A stretch of 64,000 nt of DNA from Juglans regia (GCF_001411555.2 NC_049909.1:6269485-6333484), one strand, 5' to 3'. Counted from the first letter of the stretch, positions 32,205 through 44,564 are shown. Numbers and translations: made by a program. The notes: generated by a model not told the origin, from the letters alone.

Positions 32205-34316
32205 CACATAATGTTCAAATGATAAAGACAAATGCACATGTCATGTTGAAGAATTTAATAAAATGCACAATGCTATATTTCATGCTCAAGATGACAATTA
32301 TAACATGAATGTAGCATTTATCAATAAATCATAAATAACTTATCAAAGTATAAGCTAGAGGCCAACTTACAAATTTTCTAAGTTTAGAAAATTGAAACGG
32401 CTATAATCAAAGTTATACTAAATTAGGGTTCGAACCATTAAGGAAGATGTTCATAATTAAAATGGTTCAAAATGTGGTTTATAAAATTGCCCCTGAACTT
32501 TTCAAAATTACAACTAAGCCCTAAATTTTTACTATTTACATTTTGGCCCCAAAATTTACCAAACTTCACAAACCCCATATTTTCTATGTTCTAAAACCAT
32601 CTATGCCCTTAGAGTTTTAAAAATAAAAGTACAACTATGCCAATTACACCCAACCCGTGGCATGCATTTCATTAAGGCCTAAGTGTGATTTCAACTATTC
32701 AACCTCTATAGATGTATGTGTACTCAAATACATTAAGTTTCAATAGTAATTATAACCTTAGGAACAAATTAAAAACTTAGGCTCAGGTCATACAAGTTCA
32801 TCCCAACACTTAAACATGGCTTAAGACCTAAACATCACTAAACCGTCAATTTAAGCATGCATGATGTTTCTAGCTTTCTTTACCAAAGAAATATTTAGAA
32901 CCTAATTAAATCATGCATTTTCATTCTTATTCCAATCACAAGGCTTTTCTAATTGCTCAATAATCAAGCTTAGGTAAATTAATCAAAACTTCAGGAATTA
33001 AACTTAAACTTAAGCAAAACCAAAACATGATTGATGATCAACACAAGATAGAATTTAAGCCTATTATGGCATCCTTCCAACTTCGATATTAAAGCTTCAA
33101 AATTTATTCTAAGACATCTTTGAATCATATAACATTATACTAATACATGCCATAGCTAAAAATTCAACTTAAACAATTTATGCATTCCATATTTCCCAAT
33201 TAACCCGGTTTTGAACTTAGCTTGGTAATCCTCAATTAAATTAAATCAAATCTCATTCTCATGCCATAAATTGAAACCTAACATATCATTCTAAACTTAA
33301 CAAAAGGATAGGAAAGAACACTTACTTAAATAACACTCAAACTCGTACTCGGTTTCACTCTCTTGCACACTATGGGGGAGAAATGCTCTCAATAACTCAA
33401 GCAAATGCTTGGAGTAGAGGTGTGGATAAATGAGGAATTTGGGGATGTATTTGTAGGCTTCAAGAAGGGAGGGGGCATTGGCTTTGGATGAAGAAGGGCT
33501 TGGGGATTGGTTGAAGTGCGCGATGGAGTGTGGTGATGCAAGTTTCAGCTCGTATAATCACTTGTGAAGGTGAATAGTGTTCAAACCCCCCATCATTTCT
33601 TCATTTTCAGGTGCTACATTGTGTTATGTGGGTGCAAGTGCTACCATGGTGCAAAAGTTAAAAACAAAAATGAAAAACATGCAACGAGATCATGCCATGA
33701 TGCCGTTGGGTTGGGGTCTCAAAACTGGCCAATTTTCATCCCATGCTTGTCTCACCTTCTTTTCCTTTCTCCATGGATGTTTTGTGCAGATATAATAACA
33801 CTCTTTGAAGGCCTTTTCAGGTGGTGGAAGGTGGAGGGATTGGCTACCAAGTGCTCAAGTGTGTGCAGCTCAGGAAGGGGGTGAAGTGAGATTGCCGAGT
33901 GTTTCAAGTGTGGATGCCCATCGGTTTGTGGTTTTTGTTTTGGGGATAAGGTGGGGTGTAAATGATGAAATTTTCCTTGAGAAAATGGTGTATATGGCAT
34001 GGGCTAGGTGCTAATTTGGTGCAATGCACATGAGGGTGCACCTAAGTGCTGAATAATGGTGATTTGGGCATTGTCATGGCTTTGCTTCTATTGACATGTG
34101 TTTGTTCAAGATTAAACTTCTAAACTAGTCTAAGAATAATGCATATCAATAATAAAATCAATAAATTTCATATAAAAAATGTGGAATATAATTTGAAGAA
34201 AAATTAAACTTAAAACATGGTATAGAGGTCACTAATCATGTGTAAGTTGATTAATGCCCTTAACTCAAGTTAGAAGTTTAAATATGGTCGACTGGGAATC
34301 TTAGGGGTGTGTGACA
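32205..34316 (-). repeat. LTR-like block, probably minus strand, truncated
   Basis: On the minus strand it starts at about 34316 as TGTCACACACCCCTAAGATT and runs to the end of the outer LTR at 32204. A palindromic GTAAGTTGGCCTCTAGCTTA segment at about 32344-32369 resembles the GTAAGTTAG motif of the other long LTRs. No coding domain was found; ORFs near 33564-34014 show no family resemblance. The block appears cut by insertion of the outer LTR. Confidence 0.45.
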
Positions 34317-35109
34317 CTTCTTGGGCTTGAGGAAAACTAATGGTATGGTGTATGTGGGCTTCAATTTGAAGTGTAAAAATAGAAGACAAGGCTTTTGGGC
34401 CTTGATGGGCTTTTAGGGCCACTTGCGTAAGTCTCTTGGTTGTGGGCTTTTGGTGTGGGCTATTGAGTGGGCCTTTTGCCCAGATTTGAGGGCTCATCTA
34501 AGGCCTCAAAGGCCTATTAAGATTGGGTCCAAATAACATGTCTTTCTAAGATTGGGCCAAAGGCCTTTACTGTCATCAAGTTAGGCCCAAAGGCTTCATG
34601 TCTTCTACACATTTGGGCCTAATTTCTAAGGCTCTCTCAGAGAGACCTACAACTTCTTAAATCGTAATGGGTCTAGGCTTATGACACATATTCTTAGTCT
34701 ATCACATCATTAGTGATTGAGAGCCCTTAATTAAACATTCTTGGGCTCACACCTAAAACCATTCATACTTAGCCTTTTGCTTAGCCCAATAATAATGTCA
34801 AGTGTCATCCACTATTGGCTTCTTGGCAATTAATCTAAAATAAAATATAATACTAGAACCCTTCCAATAATTCTAACTAAAAAAAAAAAATGGGATTCTC
34901 ATGCTAAAAAAACATTTCCCCAACAATAATGACAATCTTTCGCTAACCAAGATTATGGGAGCTAATGGTTAAGTCTTAACAAGATTTTTAGGCAGGGTGT
35001 TATAAAGATAACTAGTATAAAATATTATAACTACTGTATATATAGTATATTAGAGTATAATATAACTATTACTATTACTAGTATTTTATAACATAATATA
35101 GTATGTTAT
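34317..35109. other. Intergenic or repeat-derived DNA, no gene recognised
   Basis: Rich in GGGCC/GGCCC motifs up to about 34620, then AT-rich with TATAGTATATTAGAGTATAA-like runs. It may be LTR-flanking or decayed transposon DNA. Confidence 0.45.
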
Positions 35110-35133
35110 AACTTGTCTATTTGCATGAGATTT

Positions 35134-35560
35134 CAATGTTATTCAATCTAACTAAGAAAGAAAGGGTGGTCGCCCTAGGCCTCGGGTTGCTATGGAAGAG
35201 TTCAACAGTTGGATTCATCAAGGTGGCTTGCTTGAAATGAAAACAAAGGGTAGGAGGTTTACTTGATGCAATGGTCAATGTGGGTTAGCCAGAAGATGGA
35301 GAGGCTTGATCGTGTGTTTTCGAATGCCACTTTAATTTCAAGATTTGGAAACGACATTTGTTCATATTTACCAAGATCGACATCTGATAATTGCCCAATG
35401 CACATTGAGTTAACCAAAGATCCTTTCTCTTATGGCCCTTCTCCATTTCGATTCCAGCAGATGTGGGTTGATCATCCTGAATTTTTGGCTTGTGTTCAAA
35501 GAGCTTGGATGGTACCAGCTGAAGGTATGGGTTTATGGAAGCTTGCTAATAAATTAAAAT
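35134..35560 (+). pseudogene. LINE endonuclease, C-terminal part
   Basis: It reads FNVIQSN, ERKGGRPRPRVAMEEFNSWI, then GRRFT followed by a stop, and after a frameshift MERLDRVFSNATL and CPMHIELTKDPFSYGPSPFR. These match the end of the plant LINE endonuclease and the linker towards the reverse transcriptase. Confidence 0.75.
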
Positions 35561-36025
35561 AAATCCGGGTGGCCCTCCATGAATGGAATAAGGGGATTTT
35601 TGGTAGGACTACGGCCAAGATTGATCAGCTTAAGGAGAAAGTGGAGAGCCTTGAAAGCAGATTACTATAGGGTTGGGATGAAGATGCTAATAGGGAGTTA
35701 CAATTGGCTACTGCATAACTGTCTTCGTGGAGGCGCAAGGAGGATACTAGGTTGGAGCAGATGGCTAAGTTAAAATTGAAGGTGGATGGGGATCAAAATT
35801 CCTCTTTTTTCCATGCATGTTTGGCGAATAAGTGATAGAAATGCATTTCGGATATGAGAGTTGCGGATGGGGTTGTTTTTTATTCGCTGGAAGCCATACA
35901 TCAAGGAGTCATGGATTATTTATCTGGTTTTCTTCAAGCGGACCCTTCGAGAGACCTTCCGGATCCTTCTTATTTGATCTCGCCCGTTATTTCAGGCGAG
36001 GAGAATGCTTGTATCTATTCCACTC

Positions 36026-37545
36026 CTACTGTGGATGAAGTCTATACGGCTATTTCTTCTATTCCAACAAATAGTTCTCTGGGGCCTGATGGGTTTGGTG
36101 CAGGTTTCTTCAAGAATTGCTGGGAGGTAGTAAAAGTGGATGTCTAGGAAGCAATTTTGGAATTTTTCCTCTCTAAGCAATTGCCAAGATTCTATTCGGC
36201 CTCATGCATTGTCTTAATTTCGAAGGTTGATGTGCCTACGGGTTTTGACAAGTCTTTGTATGGTGTTCTATAAAATATCTACTAAAGTTATCGTTAATCG
36301 GCTTACGAGTCTCCTCCCAAAGATGATCTCTCTTGAGCAAGGTGCCTTCATCCTTGGGCTCAGCATATTTGAAAATATTTCTCTTACACAGGAAATGGTC
36401 TATTCTATTAATAAGAAGTCTCATGGTGGCAATATCATCCTTAAAGTGGACATGGCTAAAGTGTATGATCGATTGATTGGCATTTCTTGTTGGAGGTTCT
36501 TCGTTGTTTCAGTTTTTCCCCTCAGGTATGTGATGTACTTTGGGCTTGTTTCTTGTCGCCTTGGTATTCGGTTATGATGAAAGGGACCTCTAAAGGCTTT
36601 TTTCAAGGAGGTCGTGGTTTGTGCCAAGGGGATCCTCTCTCCCCTTACATGTTTATTATTCTTCAAGAGGTACTCTCTAGACTTCTAAAGAATAGTGTTG
36701 TGGAGAAAAAACTTGGTCAATTTTTACAGGCCAGAGGTACGATTCAAATATCCCATCTTATGTATGCTGATGATGTGGTGATCTTTACCAATGGTAGTAC
36801 AAGATCAATTCAGGAGCTTTTATCTATTTTTGATAAATATGAGAAGTGGCCAGGCCAAAGGATTAATAAAGAAAAAACTGCAATGTTTTTTTCTCAAAAA
36901 ATTTCTTTGGGTCGTAAGAGAGCTCTTAAACGTATGACTGGGCTTTCAAAAGGTTTCTTTCCTTTTAAATATTTAGGGGTGCCTATTATTTTGGGAAGAC
37001 TTAAGCAAGTTTATCTAGCGATGGTCAACAAAGTCCAGAATAAAATTTGTGGTTGGAAGATGAAGCTTCTGTCTTTAGGAGGTTGTCTTAATTTACTACG
37101 GCATGTGCTTTCTAGTATGGCTTTGCATTTTTTTGTTGTTTTACAAATCCCTCAATCTAGCATCAAAGAGTTATACCAATTGATGAGTACATTTTTTTGG
37201 GGCGAGGCTAATGGGAAAGGGAAGAAAAAATGGGTGGCTTGGCACAAAATGTGTAAACCAATGGACGAAGGAGGATTGGGTTTACGTAACCTGGATGATA
37301 TGCAAAAGGCTTTGCATATGAGGTTCGCTTGGAATTTAATCCAAGGTAATTCTCTTTGGGCTCAGTTCTTTAAAGGAAAATATGTGGGTTCTAAACCTTT
37401 GACTCTCATTGATCTGAACAAAGGTACGAGATTTTGTAAGATGATTGTTAAAAGTATTATGTTGGTCTTGAATAATTCAAAGTGGCATATTAGGGAAGGT
37501 AATCTTTTCTTTTGGTATGATAAATGGAGGGATCAGGTCCTGTAA
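36026..37545 (+). pseudogene. LINE reverse transcriptase
   Basis: Motifs in order: VYTAISSIPTNSSLGPDGFG with a stop near 36147; KISTKVIVNRLTSLLPKMIS; ILKVDMAKVYDRL; frameshift; then a 352-codon open stretch (36487-37545) with FFQGGRGLCQGDPLSPYMF, the catalytic LMYADDVVIF, KTAMFFS, FKYLGVPI and FFWGEANGKGKKKWVAW. The YADD box is intact here, unlike in the LINE at 11873. The N-terminal third carries stops and at least one frameshift, so no full enzyme can be made. Confidence 0.85.
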
Positions 37546-38036
37546 TTAATGATCTTCCGATAGTGGGTCGACCTATGCTTAAAATTATGGATTGTAAACT
37601 ATCTAATTCGTGGGATGTGGATTTGGTGGTTCGTTTGGTGGGGCATGAAAATGTGGATGATATTATTGATGCATTATCTGTTTGTAAAGGGGGATCGAAT
37701 GTGTTGATCTGGACGAGGCATGACAATGGTTGTTTTTCTATAAAGTCAGCTTGGGATTGTATCCGTATAAAGGGTTCTACTATAGCAAGGCATGTTTGGA
37801 TGTGGCATAATATGCTTCCTCTGAAGGTTTCGGTTTCTATGTGGAAGGCTTGGAATAATGCTCTAAGTGTTGATGATCTTCTTCATCGAATTGGTGAACC
37901 GATTGCTTCTAGGTGTGATTGTTGTGATGAGGGTAACTATGAAGACCAAAATCATATGTTGTTCAAAGGGGACTTTGATGGTATCGTGTGGCGATACTAT
38001 GGCACTATCTTTGGTTTACCTATCGGTGGCACTTGA
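37546..38036 (+). pseudogene. LINE zf-RVT-like C-terminal region
   Basis: After a frame change near 37540 the sequence reads WTRHDNGCFSIKSAWDCIR, HNMLPLKVSVSMWKAWNNAL, RCDCCDEGNYEDQNHMLF. This is the zinc-binding reverse-transcriptase-associated domain found before RNase H in plant LINEs. A TGA follows at 38034. Confidence 0.75.
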
Positions 38037-38381
38037 AAAGAGATGGTGGAGGCGTGCTTTAGATGTGCATCTTCTTCTTCTCAAGTGCGGATACTTGTGG
38101 GGCTTCTCCCTTCTTTTCTTTCTTGGCGTCTTTGGCATTGAAGATGTGTCGCTTGCATGGAGGGTCGTCTAGAGTCCTTTAGTGTGGTTTGGCAATCCAT
38201 TCAACATTGGATTAGTTCAATCTGTCAAGACATTCACATGGTTTCTAAATGTTCTAGACAAGATACTCAGGTTTTACATTCTGCCTTTAGTTCCGCCAAG
38301 GCGCAATCCTAAGTTGGTGACATGGAAAAAACTCACTCAAGGTTGGTTTAAGTTAAACTCACTCAAGGTTGGTTTAAGTTA

Positions 38382-38879
38382 AATACAAATGGTAGAAGTT
38401 ATGACAATCCTGGGCCTTCAGGGGTGGGTGGTATTATCATAGATGATCAAGGTAATTTGATTCAAGCTTTTGCTTCTCCAATAGACATTGGTTCGAATAA
38501 TAGAGATGAGTTATTAGCTCTTCTGCATGGTCTTAAAGCTTGTAAAAGTCTGGGGATTGGTTTTGTGGAAATTGAACTTGATTCTCAAGTGCTGGTGTCG
38601 TGGTGGAAGAGAAGAAGATGTGGGGTATGGTATCTGGAAGACTTTTGGGAGGAAATTATTGCCCTTATGGATTCTATGGTTTGCTCAGTGCGACATGTCT
38701 TTAGAGAGGGTAATAAAGCTGCAAATTGGCTTGCAAAGTATGGTGCGATGGGTCAACACATGGAGTGGCAAGTCTTTTGGGGAAGTGCTGAGGATGCTGT
38801 GAGGATTAATTCGATTGGACAAGCTGGGTCATCCTTCACTTCATTGCTGCTAATTCATCTTGCTATTTTATGTTTTTAA
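38382..38879 (+). pseudogene. LINE RNase H domain (RVT_3 type)
   Basis: It reads KLNTNGRSYDNPGPSGVGG, DEL.ALLHGLKACKSLG, VEIELDSQVLVSWW, VRHVFREGNKAANWLAKYG. In the family the first catalytic residue is Asp (KLNxDG); here it is Asn. A 26-bp tandem duplication immediately upstream (38329-38354 and 38355-38380) also shifts the frame. Both changes argue that it is inactive. Confidence 0.8.
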
Positions 38880-39186
38880 TTTATTTTTGGCTGGTATTGT
38901 TTTGTTTTGTTTTTGCAGGTGCTAACCTTGTTTTTGCAGGTTGTGTGTGTTCCTTTTGCTTTGATTGTAGAGCTTTTCTTTAGTTTATATTGTAATGTGA
39001 TTCTATGATTTAAGTTTTTTTTCTTTTTCTTTTTCTTTTTCTTTTTTTATACCTAGGTTTGGGTCTTTTTTATTATTTGTAGCCCCCAGGTATCCGGTCA
39101 CAACCACAGTTTTCCACCACCATAAGTGAGAGTTATCAATAAATTTGGGGTACCATCCTACTGTTAAAAAAAAAAAGAAAAAAAAA

Positions 39187-39595
39187 TCCTATAATTTAGA
39201 CTAATATAGTATGTTATGTTATGAATTTAAACCATTTGAATAGGACCTCATAGTTGTTCGAATGGTTTTACTTATCGTTCGAATAGGCTAACTATTAGTT
39301 CAAACTGCATATTTTCTATTCAAATAGTACTTAGTATAACATAATTATAACTTTCTATTTTCTTTATATTCATTGTTTATTTGTTTTATGAATATTGAAT
39401 TAATAGCATATGTAGGAAGAAAACATGGGAGGGAGGGGCAGCCTGGCGGTGAAGCTAGTGAGACGAGGAGACCGATATTGATTGAGTAGGACTTCATTTT
39501 AGAAGACTCGTGATTTTTTCTGGGATGGAATAAGCCTATTTTCTATAATTAGCGATAAAGGATGGGGCCCGATCTCTGAGCAGAGGAGGTGGCCT
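39187..39595 (+). other. Possible CACTA-element subterminal DNA
   Basis: AT-rich DNA with scattered GTTCGAATGG/ATTCAAATAG motifs in both orientations (about 39258-39345). The same motif style recurs at 44320-44460, next to a CACTA-type terminus. No ORF. Confidence 0.35.
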
Positions 39596-39733
39596 ATTCT
39601 AATATGGTCGATGAGTTTTATCGGGCCATATCAGAGATGGGGGCTGATGAGGACTCATTCTCATTCGTTATTCAGGGAGTCAGTATTACTATCTTAGCAG
39701 ACAGTATCGTTGAGTTTCTAGGGATCCCCCATT
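39596..39733 (+). pseudogene. Plant transposon-associated ORF, N-terminal fragment
   Basis: The frame reads SNMVDEFYRAISEMGA, FSFVIQGVSITILADSIVEF, LGIPH. This resembles the putative plant transposon protein domain (FY.N....VRGV.V..S...IN..LG.P), known from many plant transposons but of unclear function. It breaks off at an LTR insertion (39734). Continuation after 43217 looks related. Upstream frames contain stops. Confidence 0.5.
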
Positions 39734-41426
39734 TGTGACGCCCCTAAACCTGCTTAGGATTGGACGGTGTCTGAAGCGTTGGGACATATAACTCAAAGCT
39801 ACACACCCCTCGTTCATGATAGTTAACCTTCAATGCATCTAACATGTTACTAGCAGTATGCAATAATCACAGTGAAAAAATGTTCAAGTCTACGTAAACA
39901 TAGAACAATTTATGTAGGGTACCAAATAAAGTAACTATTAAAATCCCAAGATACTTGTTTAGAAACTTCCAAAATACAAAATAAGGGTTTTAAACCACAT
40001 CCCTTAGTACTTAGTTCACCAGGAATCCAAAACATTGTTTATATAGGAATCCCAAAAACACCTCCTAATTGGGCTTGTCTTTCGCTATGATCTTTTGCAA
40101 GTCCCCGAAACGTTTTAGTACTTCGCTAATGAACTTATCAGCTGCCTCTAGCCTTTCCTCTACTGTCGGCTTAGTAGAGCACTTGGGGCTCTTGAGGGCC
40201 TCCTTAATTGTTAGGGACCCCTCCTGCTTGTGTTTCCCCATGGTACTCTTCTAATCTTGTCACAACTTCTACCATTCCGGAGGGAATGTTAGTGGAAACT
40301 ACCATAGTGAGATTTCTAGAAATCTCAGCAAGTTAACTATGTGCTGAGGATGCTGCAAGTTAAAAGCATACAAGAAGATAACATAAGCACGTAAAGGCAA
40401 ATCATGAGTATGAATGCATGGACATGAACTTGACAAATGACTCATTACATTCTTGTACTTGTTTTCCAAAAACATTGACCACGTGATCACATATCAGAGA
40501 TGCAAAAATAGCCATGTAAAAGTTCCATTTTTGAATCATGTTAATCACTTATAGCCATTTTATCCATGTAACAATGTGAGTGGACACCTCATGGCTCTGC
40601 TACGAACTGTGGGCTCCCTCCTAGTTACAGCATCACATAGACTCTCATGATTGGGTGTGAGTACATCGAAGTCCATATAATATGGCAATTCACAATTCAC
40701 CTTCACTGCATTTTCAATGTGTTGCATCCACTAGTGTTAGGTGCTACTTTTCTCCTAAATCCTTTAAAAGAACCCATTCGAAGTTTGTTGATTGTTCTTG
40801 GTCAACCAAGGGGTTACTACTCCAATTTAAGCACTCTAGAGTGGATAGAGAAATTCCACTAGAATATTCCCCCATCCTAGCATTTGGGATCGTGACAAAA
40901 TATTTTTCTTTCTTTTCAAAAGTACATAACCCAACATGCATATGACATGTACTTGTGACAAAATACCTTTTTTTTCCTTTAATGCATGACCCAAACGTGT
41001 ATATCATGTGACCATGTGACTCTCATGCAACAAACTCCTATATACGTGCCATATATCCAAAGTGCATCACGTTTAAGGATTGAAAGAATTAGAACATGCA
41101 ATATACTTGTGCTAGAAAACAACATTTGGAGGCTCAACCAAGCATACAACATTACTCGAAATCAAAACATTTCATTTAAATCAATAAGCAACATTTGAGC
41201 ATGGTAAGTATGTTCAAGGCCGAAAGCAAAGCATGTGACATGCAACAATTGCATAATCCAATTTGATCACAAAATGCAAAGTTTACATGCTACATAAGTA
41301 TATTATCCAATAGTAAGTTAGAGGCTAACTTACAAATATCTGAAGTAAAGAAAATGCCAACGATCAAGCAAGCTGAAAGTGAGGTTCAAATCATTAGACT
41401 TAACAAAATCAACGACACTTCAATCT

Positions 41427-41471
<45 letters not shown>

Positions 41472-43217
41472 GTGTTCTAGGGTTCACCCTATTCGGTACT
41501 AAGGTTTCTTTCTCTTACTTGGTGACTTTTCTTCAAGAATTTGGGCCTTGAGGGAATGCCCTAGGCCAAATGGTGTTTGTACTTCCTTCACAATGGTTCG
41601 ATCTTCGTAACCCTAATAGGTTACTAGTGTGTGTGATGTGTGTAAGGAGTACATGTAGTGTGTGCTCATCAACTCTTATGGCCGAAAATATCACTAGAAG
41701 GGAGACCCTTCTTTGAACTCCTAGTGGTGGTCGTGTGTCACTCAACCTTATAAAGGTTCTTTCACTGTTGTTTTTGCTAGTGGTGGTTCAGTCTTCGTTG
41801 AGAGGAAAACCCTAGACTCTTATGCTTGGCAAGACTCATCATGGTAGAACCAAATATTCTCATTTTTCCATGACTCAAGACAAGGTGGTGTCATACTCAC
41901 CCGAGCCGAACCCTCTTCAACCCAAGGAAATCCTTGTGAGCATGTGTGCTTGGGACAAGTGAGTGTAGTAGAAGGCTTGGTGGTTCTTACCGTGTGGTTC
42001 TTATCGTGCGGCTCTCTCTTATCATTACTCTGATTGTGGAAACCGAAGGGTCCTTGTGCATGGGTGCCATGTGGCATGTCCCTTCCTCCCTTGGCCAAAA
42101 TCTTCCTTCTTCCTCTTCATCATTGCCCTCTCGAAAATGCCAAATGTTTCTCTAGCATGGATGACAAATGGCATAATTCGCCCTAACCAAAACCCTAAAT
42201 GGCCCTTGTCTGTCCCCTTTGTGGTCTAGGTTCAATGAACCCACTCTAAGGACAAAAAGGGACGTGTAGATTTATTATGGCCAAAACCCTAAATGTGTCT
42301 CCTCAATACTAGAGCCTTCTTGTCCCTAGGCATGTGCATAGTTGCCATTTGGCATATGTGTGTGTGTTTTACCCTAGCCGAAAAACCTATTGTCTCTTCT
42401 TACTCCAAGATTCTTCTAGAAGTCTTTGGGGGTGGCATGGGGTTCCTTCCCATAGCCACCTCTTCACCTTCCTCATTGTTGCCTCTTCTAGAAACTCTAA
42501 AGGCTTGTGTAGTGTGACACTTGGCAAAGGAAGATTGTCCTTCAATGGGTGAGGCGTGTTCTTTTCCTTAACCAAAACCCTAAAATTATCCTAGAGGCTT
42601 GTGTCTTTAGATTTTGATTGACCCCATGCCCCTCTTTCAATTCCCCATCATTGAACCTCCTAGAGACTATAATAAAATAATGCTAGTGATGGGTGGCGTG
42701 TGGCTTTTGGGTAACCGAAACCCACCCTTTCTCTTTCTTTCTTCCAACTTTAAGTCCAAATTTAACGAATCCTGATAACAAGGTTACATGTTGGCCATGT
42801 TGTAGGGTAGTTGGGCATGTGCCCTAAGTGAGCTAATGCCTTGTCTTTCTTTCATGTGTTTTGCTTCCTCCAGAAGCTTCCATGCATGCTTGCCAAGTGG
42901 CAAGTTGCTCTATCCAACCGAAATGACCCTTCCCTAGGTCACAAATGATTGAGGTTAGGGAATCTAAAGGTCAATATCTCTTTTTTGGCACCTTCATCCA
43001 TTATCAAAACCCTAATTAGGGTTTCTAAACCCTAAATCTTCTAGTGGCCTAGTGTCACTAGTCCTTTGGGTCTCTTTGTGGGCTTGGGTGCCTAATTCAC
43101 TAACAATAGGATGGGGCTCGTGTCCCTCACTAAATGCTCACCTCACCAAACCTATTGGGCCAATTTCTAATTGGGCTAAGGCTAAAAGTAATGAAAGTAA
43201 CAAGTGGGGTCGTCACA
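39734..43217 (-). repeat. Long solo-LTR-like insertion (3484 bp)
   Basis: The ends are TGTGACGCCCC at 39734 and GGTCGTCACA at 43217, inverted repeats TGTGACG/CGTCACA. The minus-strand end (GTTTAGGGGCGTCACA, preceded by AACGAGGGGTGTG and ACATGTTAGATGCATTGAAGG) parallels the 3' end of the second LTR family on +, hence the minus orientation. A palindrome at 41317-41335 (GTAAGTTAG....CTAACTTAC) is shared with those LTRs. The 5-bp flanks (CCATT and CCCGT) are not a clean target duplication. It contains a GT microsatellite and no coding domain. Confidence 0.65.
41429..41470 (+). repeat. (GT)21 microsatellite
   Basis: Uninterrupted GT dinucleotide run of about 42 bp; probably length-variable. Confidence 0.95.
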
Positions 43218-43861
43218 CCCGTGTGGTGGGTTCATAGCCTGCACAGCAACTAACTTCAGGTATAGATGGTGAAGATGCCATCGAGGATGAGGCTTCAGCA
43301 AACAATGGTCCAATGCATGATGAGATTCGTCTGTTGATGCATGACGATTCAACTCCTCCATATGATGGCAGCAAGGTGATCAAACAGGTTGATTGTCGAG
43401 CATTTTTTTGCATGTTGAATTTGATTGCCTCAAACAATATTGATCTGAGGAGACACAAGACTGATTTCAACATTGAATGGAAAGCATGAGGAGAGCCAAT
43501 TGATCTACCTCTATACTTCCTCATCCGCATCCAATCTGAGTCACGATATTTAACTAAAGGTAGTCTACCGTATGCATTGATGATCTCTAGTTAGTTCGAG
43601 GGTTGATGTGCTAATGACAGAGCGGAGGCAAACACAGATAAGGCACCCGCGACCCAGCTTCTACGGATGTCGGTGCTGATACAGAGGTTGCAAGGACTAG
43701 TAATAGCGAGATGTGACCCAGCTCGAGAAGCATCGCACACTTTTGATCCAGGACATGAAGAAGATCGTGGAAGGATCACTGTGCCCATCATGGTTCGACT
43801 GCAAGAGATTGAGGAACACATTATTGTGATACAGGAGGACCTGGATAATCTTACACAGTAG
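43218..43861 (+). pseudogene. Plant transposon-associated ORF, C-terminal fragment
   Basis: One frame reads GEDAIEDEASANNGPMHDEI, RLLMHDD, DCRAFFCMLNLIASNNIDLR, IDLPLYFLIRIQSESRYL and PYALMIS, with a TGA inside (about 43486). It has the composition of the later half of the plant transposon protein domain. A further frame (43667-43861) is coiled-coil-like (MVRLQEIEEHIIVIQEDLD). The likely N-terminal part lies left of the LTR at 39596-39733. The family call rests on pattern only. Confidence 0.45.
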
Positions 43862-44564
43862 TGTTATTTTGTATCAATCATTTTGTTTTGTATCGAACGT
43901 TGTCACTTTAATTACTATACCGTTTTTATTTTTTATATATAGCTACCTTATTTGTTATCAAAACTTAGTTTTCTTATCTTACTTACCATTCGAAAATATA
44001 AAAAATGTGATTCCCTAGAAGAAATTTTTTTTAATTGCAAATTCTTATTTACCATAAAAAACCGTTAATTAATTTTGAAATTAATTATATAAATTTTCTA
44101 GGACGGCATATATGATACATTTTAATTTAGCATAATTAATAATTAATCCGTATAGGTAGATTTTTCATCTTTTGAAAATGATTGGATCTACATTCTAATA
44201 GAAAATCCCATACCATCAAATGGTCTTGAACTACATTCAACGAAAATCGTACATTTGAACTATTTCTAACTTGGGGCACCACAATTGTGTATAATTTCCC
44301 ACCACAACTATTATTCAAACAGTTATATCAACATTCAAATGTGAAATACCATATTGTTTGAACCAGTTTGGGAATGTTCGAACGGTTTTTTTTTTTTTAG
44401 ATGCTATATTTCGTCCCAGAAATTCTAATTCAAACAGATATTTATCTGTTCAAATGCGTAAAAAATTGCTTCCATGTTTTGGGACGAAATATGATTTTCG
44501 TCTCAAATAACTACTTTTAGGCACAAAATTTAATTTGACCATAAAAATCAAATTTCTTGTAGTG
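43862..44564 (+). mobile_element. CACTA-type right terminus and subterminal DNA
   Basis: At 44553-44564 the sequence reads TTTCTTGTAGTG, the reverse complement of the CACTACAAGAAA terminus of En/Spm (CACTA) elements. Upstream are TTCGAACGG/TTCAAATG motifs and paired GGGACGAAATAT/ATTTCGTCCC (about 44407-44490), as in subterminal repeats. No intact transposase is visible and the left terminus was not located. Confidence 0.5.

Larger units (their letters stand above)
35110..39186 (+). mobile_element. Degenerate L1-type LINE (about 4.1 kb)
   Basis: Endonuclease tail, reverse transcriptase, zinc-binding C-terminal region and RNase H occur in the normal order, followed by a T/C-rich 3' UTR and an A-rich tail (about 39168-39186). 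The 5' part, including ORF1, is missing. A possible 16-bp duplication TAATATAGTATGTTAT occurs at 35094-35109 and 39202-39217, but 15 bp separate the A-tail from the right copy, so the 5' boundary is uncertain. Frameshifts and stops inactivate the element. Confidence 0.8.

Noticed and set aside
33564..34014. ORFs of about 70-106 codons in the block at 32205-34316
   Set aside because: They lie in LTR-like noncoding DNA, overlap on both strands and show no conserved domain.
35094..39217. TAATATAGTATGTTAT as target duplication of the second LINE
   Set aside because: Not firmly accepted: 15 bp separate the A-tail from the right copy, and the surrounding DNA is full of similar AT-rich words.
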